Program-made: the position numbers and the translations under genes
NCBI GenBank assembly: GCA_009702465.1
Contig: WLHY01000021.1
Location: forward strand, 1 to 10,615
DNA: 10,615 bases
Direction of reading: 5' to 3'
From: Actinomycetota bacterium
Lineage (GTDB): Bacteria; Actinomycetota; Actinomycetes; Nanopelagicales; Nanopelagicaceae
Notes under the pieces: generated by a model
The model's database searches: none
Told to the model about the DNA's origin: nothing
Seen by the model: only the letters and a program-made list of their open reading frames with translations
Shown: positions 1-5,808 of the stretch, piece by piece
Layout: each line of letters begins with the position of its first letter
How positions within the stretch are numbered: the stretch's first letter is position 1

Positions 1-689
1 ATAATTTCTTGGGGCAAACCAATTTCAACCTGGCCATCACCTTGCACTAGAACAATTCGATCAACAAAATGTATAACTCGCTCTAACTTATGTTCAGCCA
101 TTATTACCGTCAGGCCAAGATCGTGAACTAGCTTGTTAATGATGGCTAGCACCTCTTCAGCCGCAACTGGATCTAGCGCACTGGTTGGTTCATCAAGAAC
201 TAGAACCTTGGGATTCATTACAAGGGCGGAAGCGATTGCAACTCTTTGCTGCTCGCCACCTGAGAGGGTAGATAAGCTTCGCTTTCTAATCGGTTGCAAG
301 CCCAATAAATCAATAACCTCTTCAACTCTACGCCGAATTACAGATCGTTCAATTCCATTTGTTTCTAATCCAAATGCAATCTCATCCTCCACCTGATCAG
401 TCACAAAACCATTCAATGGATTCTGACCAACAATTCCAATAATTCCAGATAGCTGGCCTGGCTTAAGTTGGTTGATTGATTGTCCAGCAACAATGATTTC
501 GCCACTCAAAATGCCTGAGGTGTGATGTGGGATTAGCCCATTAATTAACTTCATGAAACTACTTTTGCCGGCACCAGTTAAGCCGATAATTAAAATTAAT
601 TCACTCTCATTAACCGTGAAGGTAAGGTTTTCTAAGATTGTTTTTCTTGAGTTGGGATAGACCAATGAGACGTTGGAAAATGAGATCAT
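1..689 (-). CDS. ecfA: ECF transporter ATP-binding protein EcfA (partial, C-terminus beyond left edge)
   Basis: ATPase subunit of an energy-coupling factor (ECF) importer; on the cytoplasmic face it hydrolyses ATP to drive vitamin or metal uptake through EcfT and an S component. Reading the minus strand from the ATG at 689 gives 229 codons, still open at the window edge. Visible motifs: Walker A GLTGAGKSS (residues 36-44), Q-loop Gln89 in VGQNP, the EcfA-typical VEDEIAFG (100-107), ABC signature LSGGEQQR (142-149), Walker B VLVLDEP (162-168), D-loop SALD and switch His200 in AEH. The ATG overlaps the ecfT stop in an ATGA (4 bases), so translation is probably coupled. Some actinobacterial EcfA proteins carry two fused ATPase domains; only the first could be seen here. 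The ligand is inferred from the upstream cobalamin riboswitch, not from this protein. Confidence 0.93.
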   Translation of the reverse strand, partial: MISFSNVSLVYPNSRKTILENLTFTVNESELILIIGLTGAGKSSFMKLINGLIPHHTSGILSGEIIVAGQSINQLKPGQLSGIIGIVGQNPLNGFVTDQVEDEIAFGLETNGIERSVIRRRVEEVIDLLGLQPIRKRSLSTLSGGEQQRVAIASALVMNPKVLVLDEPTSALDPVAAEEVLAIINKLVHDLGLTVIMAEHKLERVIHFVDRIVLVQGDGQVEIGLPQEI

Positions 690-1519
690 ATTTTTACCGC
701 CATAGGTTTAGTTAATAGCAACGGAACCATTGCGAACAACGTAAAGATAGGAATTACCAAAGAGAATCCAACAGTTGAAATCAGGGTGGGCAGGAAGATC
801 AATAGGTAGATACTCAGCGCAACCACTAAATAATCAACAAAGGTGAAGCTCTCTGCACGGTATGAGGTTGGTTTCTTACTGTAACCAAAACCTCTGCTCT
901 CCATCGCCGCAGATAGATCTATCGCTCTTTCTAAGCTCTCTTCCAAGACGGGGGTAAGAACTTTGTTGAAATTCCTAAGATTTATCTTTGCCTCACCTCG
1001 AAATTTACGGGCCATTTTTACACGTTGATAGGAGGCGAGAATTTGCGGTAGAACTGAAAAGGCAATAATTAGAGTGACGCCAAATAAGTACAAACGTTTG
1101 GACATCATTTTGATTATTTGGATAGGAGAGGAGAGTGCAGTTGCGGCGCCGAAGGCAATCACAATTAAAGCAAAGGTTAAACTTTCATCCAGCACCGAAA
1201 GCAATCTTTGTTCAGTTACCTCTCCACCAATTCTTACCCCCGCTAACCACTGTGGCATTTGTAGTTGCGGAAGGGTAAAAACAACATTACCTGGCAGGTA
1301 GGTTCCAATAATTACCGCAAAGATAAATCTAATTACCATGGCGGAGATGGCTATTTGTAGGGCAAAGTTAAATGATCGACCCCACAAGGTATCTGTACCC
1401 CGCTTAGCTACGATGAAAATAAAGATCAGGATGGTGATAATCAATATTAGATTCTCACCACCCCGAAGAGCTGCTGCAGCCAGCGCGATAGACCAAATCC
1501 ACCAGGTCGCTGAATTCAT
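686..1519 (-). CDS. ecfT: ECF transporter transmembrane protein EcfT (CbiQ family)
   Basis: Integral membrane scaffold that couples the EcfA ATPases to a substrate-binding S component. The 277-residue product is strongly hydrophobic, with membrane segments around 5-19, 23-37, 50-71, 112-130, 143-162 and two or more between 226 and 270. The cytoplasmic coupling region contains two Arg-Gly motifs, ARKFRG (170-175) and AMESRG (205-210); the second is the diagnostic EcfT ATPase-docking motif, within SLERAIDLSAAMESRGFG. Length and layout fit the CbiQ/EcfT family. It lies 34 bases downstream of the SCO2322-like gene and overlaps ecfA by 4 bases, so the three read as one operon behind the cobalamin riboswitch. 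The ribosome binding site is weak (a TAGAG-like stretch), which fits translation in an operon. No S component is seen in the window; it may lie beyond the left edge or elsewhere. Confidence 0.9.
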   Translation of the reverse strand: MNSATWWIWSIALAAAALRGGENLILIITILIFIFIVAKRGTDTLWGRSFNFALQIAISAMVIRFIFAVIIGTYLPGNVVFTLPQLQMPQWLAGVRIGGEVTEQRLLSVLDESLTFALIVIAFGAATALSSPIQIIKMMSKRLYLFGVTLIIAFSVLPQILASYQRVKMARKFRGEAKINLRNFNKVLTPVLEESLERAIDLSAAMESRGFGYSKKPTSYRAESFTFVDYLVVALSIYLLIFLPTLISTVGFSLVIPIFTLFAMVPLLLTKPMAVKI

Positions 1520-1553
1520 TTCAACTCTACTCTTTAAGCCTTTATGAAGTTAA

Positions 1554-2234
1554 CTAGAGTTGCTTACGCTTTTTGATAGCGACTGTCAGCAAGATTCCAA
1601 ATAATGCCGCTAACGCCACCGCAAGTGTTGGTGCAAAACTAAACTCATCGGTTGAAGATAGATCAGATGGATTCTCGCCTGTAGCAACCGCTTGCGCAAT
1701 TGGCATATCAACCTCGGGCGCACACTCAGTGGCTGGATAACCCTCTATTCCGCAAAGCAAACCGCTACTGTCATTTCTTACTGTAACTGCGGTATTAAGT
1801 ACATCAACACCGGTTGCGCCACTCTTTACTAGCGCACAAGTTGAGATTGCCTTTGGTGGCACCTCACCGCTGGGGGCGATATTGGCTTCACCAAAATTAA
1901 TCACTAAGCCAACTCTGATCTTGCCAGCTGCAGCTGGAGTATCGGCACACAAGGTTGCAAAATCTGCGGTACTACTAGGTGCAACCGCTGGAACCTCTGC
2001 ATTGCTGATGCTGAAAGAGTGACCTTCTACTGCACCATCTTTAAGTTCAACAGTTGGGCCGGTCATTGCCGCAACCCAAGTATTACTTCCTGGTGCTGCT
2101 TGAAAGTAGCCCCAGTATCGATAACCCTTATCAGCAGATGCTGAGTTAATTAAGGTAAGCGGGGATAGGGCGGTGATTATTACAACCAGCCCAATTCGAA
2201 GTTGTTGATTTTTCTTACTAATTGATTTATTCAT
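1554..2234 (-). CDS. Secreted, membrane-anchored SCO2322-family-like protein
   Basis: A 226-residue exported protein, first gene of the riboswitch-controlled ECF operon. The N-terminus is a Sec signal peptide: a basic stretch (KSISKK...R), a hydrophobic core (GLVVIITALSPLTL) and a likely ASA-D cleavage near residue 34. The mature part begins with an aromatic run, YRYWGYF. The C-terminus has one membrane helix (about FAPTLAVALAALFGILLTVAI) and a KKRKQL tail, so the domain should face outward and stay anchored. Four cysteines in the outer domain (in TLCAD, STCAL, LLCGI and TECAP) could form two disulfides. It resembles the actinobacterial SCO2322 family, which I recall sitting next to ECF genes; function is unproven. 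I infer a role in capturing or presenting the ligand. The ATG at 2234 is preferred because GAGAGG lies 6 bases upstream and the signal peptide starts there; a longer frame from 2330 would run through the riboswitch leader. Confidence 0.8.
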   Translation of the reverse strand: MNKSISKKNQQLRIGLVVIITALSPLTLINSASADKGYRYWGYFQAAPGSNTWVAAMTGPTVELKDGAVEGHSFSISNAEVPAVAPSSTADFATLCADTPAAAGKIRVGLVINFGEANIAPSGEVPPKAISTCALVKSGATGVDVLNTAVTVRNDSSGLLCGIEGYPATECAPEVDMPIAQAVATGENPSDLSSTDEFSFAPTLAVALAALFGILLTVAIKKRKQL

Positions 2235-2240
2235 GTTAAG

Positions 2241-2292
2241 CCTCTCTTGGATGAGAGTCTTACGAGGGCAAAAGAGACTCAAGCCAATGAGT
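2241..2292 (-). promoter_or_regulatory. Riboswitch expression platform: three mutually exclusive hairpins ending on the Shine-Dalgarno
   Basis: Between the B12 box and the ATG the leader RNA (minus strand) contains three short stems that exclude each other. Stem A pairs ACTCA (2288-2292) with TGAGT (2277-2281). Stem B pairs GAGTCT (2275-2280) with AGACTC (2255-2260), and shares four bases with A. Stem C pairs CTCTC (2253-2257) with GAGAG (2242-2246), and shares three bases with B; its 3' arm is the Shine-Dalgarno GAGAGG. Predicted logic: A blocks B, so C forms and hides the ribosome binding site (off); B blocks C and frees it (on). No U-run follows stem C, so control of translation is more likely than termination. 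The pairings are read directly; the switching order is inference. Confidence 0.6.
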
Positions 2293-2336
2293 TTCTCCGC
2301 ACCGTAATCCTCGACGGTTGGATAGATCAAGAAGAA

Positions 2337-2437
2337 AGTAGGTAATCCGACTTAAATCAAATATTGATACTTTGATTTTCACGGTTGCGGGTCAGCGTCG
2401 GTTTTGCACCGACTTCCCCTAGCTTTCAACCTTTACT
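2337..2437 (-). ncRNA. Cobalamin (vitamin B12) riboswitch aptamer
   Basis: On the minus strand the leader carries the conserved cobalamin riboswitch core at 2379-2419: GGGGAAG, a GTCGGT/ACCGAC stem around GCAAA, then GCTGACCCGCAACCGTGA. The peripheral stem follows as AAATCAAA/TTTGATTT (2371-2378 with 2354-2361). The B12 box AGTCGGATTACC is at 2341-2352. Closing helices are visible: AGTA (2434-2437) pairs with TACT (2337-2340), and GGT (2429-2431) pairs with ACC next to the B12 box. The order matches the known Rfam cobalamin family. It lies about 100 bases upstream of the SCO2322-like ATG, in the right direction. High cobalamin is expected to repress the operon, as is usual for B12 transport genes. 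Confidence 0.93.
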
Positions 2438-2461
2438 GCTTTTATTTCAATATTCACTTTT

Positions 2462-2480
2462 TACCTGATTGAACCAGGTA
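2462..2480. promoter_or_regulatory. Near-perfect 19-bp dyad, possible operator or 5' leader hairpin
   Basis: The arms TACCTG (2462-2467) and CAGGTA (2475-2480) are perfect inverted repeats, and the TT/AA inside the loop also match, so eight of nine positions pair around a central G. The dyad lies between the riboswitch and the aldo/keto reductase gene, just past a possible minus-strand promoter. No T-run follows on either strand, which argues against a terminator. It could be a protein operator serving either divergent gene, or a 5'-end hairpin on the riboswitch transcript. No known regulator site was recognised. The rest of the gap (2481-2588) shows no other clear structure. Confidence 0.4.
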
Positions 2481-2485
2481 GCCAT

Positions 2486-2513
2486 ATCCTAGATCGAAAA
2501 ATAGGGTAACCAA
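2486..2513 (-). promoter_or_regulatory. Possible promoter of the B12-regulated ECF operon
   Basis: On the minus strand TTGGTT (2508-2513) could be a -35 element and TAGGAT (2486-2491) a -10 element, 16 bp apart. The start point would fall near 2479, at the edge of the 19-bp dyad and about 40 nucleotides before the riboswitch. Neither hexamer is close to perfect, so this is a weak call resting mainly on position. Confidence 0.3.
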
Positions 2514-2588
2514 TCAGCCACGCCTACCAATCACCGATAATCCAACTTCAAATATTGCCTTAATCCATTTTTAAAGTAAGGTTCAAAT

Positions 2589-3590
2589 ATGGAACATAGA
2601 CGACTTGGCAGTACTGGAATGTATGTATCTGAGATTACCTATGGAAATTGGATTACCCACGGCTCGCAAGTAGAAGCAGAAGCGGCAATCAAATGTGTTA
2701 AAGAGGCTTTCAACCAAGGGATCACAAGTTATGACACCGCCGATGTTTATGCCGGCACAAAGGCAGAGTCAGTCTTAGGTAAGGCGCTCAAAGGTTATCG
2801 GCGTGAAGGCTACGAACTCTTTACCAAGGTTTACTGGCCTACCGGTACTGGAAAAAATGATCGCGGACTTTCCCGTAAGCATATTGTTGAATCATGCAAC
2901 GCTTCACTTAAAAGATTAAAGACGGATTACATAGATCTTTACCAGGCACATCGCTTTGATTATGAAACTCCATTAGAAGAAACTCTCAGCGCATTTGATG
3001 ATCTCATCCGACAGGGCAAGGTTCACTACATCGGATTCTCAGAGTGGAATGCAGAACAAATTGCAGCGGCACTGAAGATTCAGGATGCAAAGGGGTACAA
3101 CCGATTTGTTTCTAGCCAACCACAGTACTCAATGCTTTGGCGCGTAATTGAAGCAGCGGTAATTCCACTCTCTGAAAAAGAGGGGATCGGCCAAATAGTT
3201 TGGTCGCCAATTGGACAGGGTGTGTTAACTGGCAAGTATCTGCCAGGCAAGAAAGCGCCGGCTGGATCAAGGGCTACCGATAAAAAAGGTGGCGCAGATA
3301 TGATTTCAAGATTTATGAATGATCAGGTACTTACAGCTGTTCAGAAATTAATTCCAATTGCAAAGAAGGTTGATTTAACACCAGCCCAGTTGGCAATTGC
3401 TTGGGTACTACAAAATCCAAATGTTTCTAGCTCCATAATTGGCGCAACCAAGCCAACACAGATCAAAGAGAATGTGAAGGCGAGCGGAGTTAAGTTAGAT
3501 CCTTCGATTATGAGTGAGATCGATCAGGCGATTGGCGGTATTGCAGAGAAAGATCCAAGCAAGACAATCTCGCCAAAACCTCGCGCTTAA
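2589..3590 (+). CDS. Aldo/keto reductase (Kv-beta-like subfamily)
   Basis: Cytoplasmic NADPH-dependent oxidoreductase of 333 residues that should reduce aldehydes or ketones; the substrate cannot be told from sequence. The full AKR catalytic tetrad is present: Asp49 and Tyr54 in YDTADVYAG, Lys80 in FTKVYWP and His121 in QAHRFD. The start MEHRRLGSTGMYVSEITYG is the usual first strand of the barrel. Later blocks fit the cofactor-binding half: IGFSEWN, QPQYSML, WSPIGQGVLTGKY and the C-terminal SSIIGATKPTQIKEN. The loop before K80 and the SPIGQGVLTGKY block resemble the Kv-beta/YghZ-like AKRs more than the xylose reductase type. TAAGG (2577-2581), 7 bases before the ATG, supports the start. It stands alone on its strand and its stop codon overlaps that of the convergent DUF3043 gene. 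Confidence 0.92.
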   Translation: MEHRRLGSTGMYVSEITYGNWITHGSQVEAEAAIKCVKEAFNQGITSYDTADVYAGTKAESVLGKALKGYRREGYELFTKVYWPTGTGKNDRGLSRKHIVESCNASLKRLKTDYIDLYQAHRFDYETPLEETLSAFDDLIRQGKVHYIGFSEWNAEQIAAALKIQDAKGYNRFVSSQPQYSMLWRVIEAAVIPLSEKEGIGQIVWSPIGQGVLTGKYLPGKKAPAGSRATDKKGGADMISRFMNDQVLTAVQKLIPIAKKVDLTPAQLAIAWVLQNPNVSSSIIGATKPTQIKENVKASGVKLDPSIMSEIDQAIGGIAEKDPSKTISPKPRA

Positions 3591-4132
3591 TTAACCTTGT
3601 CGCCAACCTTTACCTGTGGCGCAGGTGCTCTTAATCTGCGCATTTGAGTTGATCTCAACCAGGCGTACATACCGACACCGCGAAGCGATTCACCAGGATA
3701 TTTCAGAGTAATTAACTTCTTCATCCTGCGGGCTAATAAAAAACCATCAACAGCGGCATAAAGCATGGCGGAGTACATCACAGCGATCGCGAAGATTTGA
3801 ATGGTTGGGTTTGGAATAATTGTTAGGAATAAAACAAACATAATCAAAACTAAAAAATACTCTGAGATTGTTCGTCGGCTATCAACATAATTTCGAATAA
3901 ATCTCTTGGCCGGCCCTCTATCTCTTGGTGGAAGAGCACTCTCCTCGCCACGCATAAAAGCAGCACGTGATTCCAAACGTCGAGCTCGAGATTGCGCCTT
4001 TAATTTTTTCTTATCAGATGATGATGCGTTAGGAGAGAGAATTGAACTCTTTGTTTTTGCCTCTGCCTCTTTGCGCTTTGGCGTTGGTTTGCCTTTTTTG
4101 CCAACACTCTTTTTCTCTTCAGCTTTGCTCAT
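3587..4132 (-). CDS. DUF3043 domain-containing membrane protein
   Basis: Actinobacterial protein of unknown function, 181 residues. The first 80 residues are highly charged, with the family-typical GKKGKPTPKRKEAEA (11-25) and a run of Lys/Arg; this part is probably disordered and cytoplasmic. Two membrane helices follow at about 91-106 and 109-133, the link between them holding PNP. The tail ends in a conserved-looking YPGESLRGVGMYAWLRSTQMRRLRAP (145-170). Both ends being basic, an inside-inside hairpin topology is likely. It starts 4 bases after the nadA stop and is surely cotranscribed with nadA; no functional link to NAD synthesis is proven. Its TAA overlaps the stop of the convergent reductase gene in the palindrome TTAATTAA (3587-3594). 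Confidence 0.88.
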   Translation of the reverse strand: MSKAEEKKSVGKKGKPTPKRKEAEAKTKSSILSPNASSSDKKKLKAQSRARRLESRAAFMRGEESALPPRDRGPAKRFIRNYVDSRRTISEYFLVLIMFVLFLTIIPNPTIQIFAIAVMYSAMLYAAVDGFLLARRMKKLITLKYPGESLRGVGMYAWLRSTQMRRLRAPAPQVKVGDKVN

Positions 4133-4136
4133 GCGG

Positions 4137-5279
4137 CTAAGGTAGAGCCAACATTCGATCTAGTGCAACTTTTGCATGCATCGCTGTGTCGGGGTTAACC
4201 GAGATTTGGTTAACTACCTTGCCTGCGACCAATGACTCCATTGCCCAAACTAGGTGTGGTAAATCGATCCGATTCATTGTGCTGCAGTAGCAGATAGTTT
4301 TATCAAGAAATATCACATTTTTCTCAGGATTCTCATTAGCCAATCTCTGTACCAAGTTCAATTCAGTTCCAATCGCCCAACTCGAACCTGCTGGTGATTG
4401 CTGAACAGTTTGAATAATCATCTCAGTGCTGCCAACAACATCGGCGGCAGCCACCACCTCATGCTGACACTCTGGATGAACAAGTATTTTTACCCCAGCC
4501 AATTTACTGCGAGCATCTTTAATGTTATCTAAGCTAAATCTGCCGTGAACTGAGCAATGCCCACGCCATAAAATTACCTTAGCTCTTTTAACCTCTTCAT
4601 CTGTTAATCCACCATTGCGTTTCCAAGGGTTCCAAACAACACAATCATCAAGAGATAAGCCCAACTTTAAAACTGCAGTATTTCGGCCTAGATGTTGATC
4701 GGGCAGAAATAAAATCTTTTCACCCTTCTCAAATGCCCACCTCATTGCACGCTCTGCATTTGATGAGGTACATACTGCGCCACCATTCTTCCCAGTGAAA
4801 GCCTTTATCGCAGCGGATGAGTTCATGTAGGTAATCGGAGTTGTTTTACCTGTTAAATTTAATTTTTCAAGTTGTGCCCAGCAATCATTTACTTGAACTG
4901 CTGTGGCCATATCTGCCATCGAACAACCTGCGGAAAGATCGGGCAGGATAACTTGCTGTGAAGACTTAGTTAAAATATCAGCACTTTCTGCCATGAAATG
5001 CACACCACAGAAGATGATGCAATTAGCATCAGGGTTATCTGCAGCAGCTTGCGCCAACTTAAATGAGTCGCCTCGGATATCGGCAAAATCAATTACCTCA
5101 TCACGTTGGTAATGGTGTCCCAAAATCATTACCTGATCACCAAGGCTGGCGCGTGCTTTGATCGCTCGCTCTACCAGTTTTGGATCACTAGCTGATGGCA
5201 ACTGCCCATCGCATGAGACGCCACGCTCACTTTTTGGATCACCCTCTTGACCAAGCAAAAGTAGTTCAGTCAAACTCAT
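4137..5279 (-). CDS. nadA: Quinolinate synthase NadA
   Basis: Condenses iminoaspartate with dihydroxyacetone phosphate to quinolinate in de novo NAD synthesis; a cytoplasmic, oxygen-sensitive 4Fe-4S enzyme. The 380-residue product has the long actinobacterial NadA form. Visible blocks: ILGHHYQRDEV (52-62) with the substrate-binding His and Tyr residues, then SAGCSMADM with Cys119, GGAVCTSSN with Cys170 and KTICYCSTMN with Cys330. These three cysteines occupy the cluster-ligand positions; Cys332 is extra and close by. HPEC (268-271) and GTE (304-306) are also typical. The ATG at 5279 has AGGA about 9 bases upstream. nadB and nadC are not beside it; instead DUF3043 follows after 4 bases. It diverges from erpA, whose product can deliver iron-sulfur clusters, and a perfect inverted repeat lies between them. 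Confidence 0.96.
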   Translation of the reverse strand: MSLTELLLLGQEGDPKSERGVSCDGQLPSASDPKLVERAIKARASLGDQVMILGHHYQRDEVIDFADIRGDSFKLAQAAADNPDANCIIFCGVHFMAESADILTKSSQQVILPDLSAGCSMADMATAVQVNDCWAQLEKLNLTGKTTPITYMNSSAAIKAFTGKNGGAVCTSSNAERAMRWAFEKGEKILFLPDQHLGRNTAVLKLGLSLDDCVVWNPWKRNGGLTDEEVKRAKVILWRGHCSVHGRFSLDNIKDARSKLAGVKILVHPECQHEVVAAADVVGSTEMIIQTVQQSPAGSSWAIGTELNLVQRLANENPEKNVIFLDKTICYCSTMNRIDLPHLVWAMESLVAGKVVNQISVNPDTAMHAKVALDRMLALP

Positions 5280-5322
5280 GTACCAATCCTAAAGGCTTCA
5301 GGCTTTCAAGGAGACATTTATC

Positions 5323-5351
5323 TTGATTCACTAGTAACCTTGCCCTATAGG
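5323..5351 (+). promoter_or_regulatory. Predicted erpA promoter
   Basis: TTGATT (5323-5328) and TATAGG (5346-5351) are separated by exactly 17 bp and resemble -35 and -10 elements read toward erpA. The predicted start falls near 5358, inside the 9-bp inverted repeat that begins at 5354. CCTATAGG (5344-5351) is itself palindromic, so it could also act as a -10 toward nadA, but no good -35 is seen in that direction. Confidence 0.45.
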
Positions 5352-5353
5352 AG

Positions 5354-5374
5354 TTACCACCGTATCGGTGGTAA
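5354..5374. promoter_or_regulatory. Perfect 9-bp inverted repeat, likely operator between nadA and erpA
   Basis: TTACCACCG (5354-5362) and CGGTGGTAA (5366-5374) are perfect inverted repeats around a TAT spacer. The repeat lies in the 132-bp divergent interval and covers the predicted erpA transcription start, as expected of a repressor site. It is not followed by a T-run on either strand, so it is unlikely to be a terminator. I do not recognise the motif as the site of a known regulator. The rest of the interval holds only the direct repeat GGCTT-CA-GGCTT (5294-5305) and the promoter described. Confidence 0.65.
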
Positions 5375-5411
5375 TAGTTCAAAGAGTTTAAACCGATAGA
5401 AATGGATCAAG

Positions 5412-5780
5412 ATGAGCACAGATGCATCACCAGCGACAGATGTAAAAATTACATCGGCAGGCATTTCACTGACACCAGTTGCAGCTGAAAAAGTTGCCGC
5501 TTTGTTAGGACAAGAGGGCCGAGATGACTTAGCCCTGCGAGTTGCTGTTCAACCTGGTGGATGTTCTGGTTTGCGATACCAACTTTACTTTGATGATCGT
5601 GCCTTAGAGGGTGACACCATCACTCAATTTGGAGCGGTCAAGGTTGTCACCGACAAGATGAGCACTCCTTACTTAATGGGCGCCTCAATTGACTTTGTAG
5701 ATACTATTCAAAAACAGGGCTTCACTATTGATAATCCAAATGCCGGTGGTTCATGTGCATGTGGTGATTCCTTTAATTAA
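5412..5780 (+). CDS. erpA: A-type iron-sulfur cluster carrier (ErpA/IscA/HesB family)
   Basis: Small cytoplasmic scaffold or carrier that delivers Fe-S clusters to client enzymes. The 122-residue product contains the complete A-type signature: Cys51 in PGGCSGLRY, and Cys115 and Cys117 in GGSCACGDSF at the C-terminus. The first 15 residues are a loose extension; the domain starts near ISLTPVAAEKVAALL. The ErpA assignment over IscA rests on the stand-alone context and on resemblance to the actinobacterial HesB protein (Rv2204c in M. tuberculosis). No strong Shine-Dalgarno is present before the ATG; GGATCAAG is the best stretch. Divergent nadA encodes a 4Fe-4S enzyme, a plausible client, and both could be controlled from the inverted repeat between them. 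Confidence 0.93.
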   Translation: MSTDASPATDVKITSAGISLTPVAAEKVAALLGQEGRDDLALRVAVQPGGCSGLRYQLYFDDRALEGDTITQFGAVKVVTDKMSTPYLMGASIDFVDTIQKQGFTIDNPNAGGSCACGDSFN

Positions 5781-5808
5781 TATTTAATCCTTAAAAAATT
5801 AATTTAAA

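Noticed and set aside
133..396. Plus-strand open frame of 87 codons
   Set aside because: It is antisense to the clear EcfA ATPase motifs and its product has no recognisable features.
2235..2330. Longer N-terminus for the SCO2322-like protein (in-frame ATG at 2330)
   Set aside because: It would translate the riboswitch expression platform and put 32 residues ahead of the signal peptide; GAGAGG before the ATG at 2234 fits better.
2357..2557. Repeated word TCAAATATTG at 2357-2366 and 2548-2557
   Set aside because: One copy belongs to the riboswitch stem; a shared AT-rich 10-mer in such DNA can easily be chance.
5354..5374. Rho-independent terminator
   Set aside because: No T-run follows on either strand and it lies between divergent genes, so an operator is more likely.
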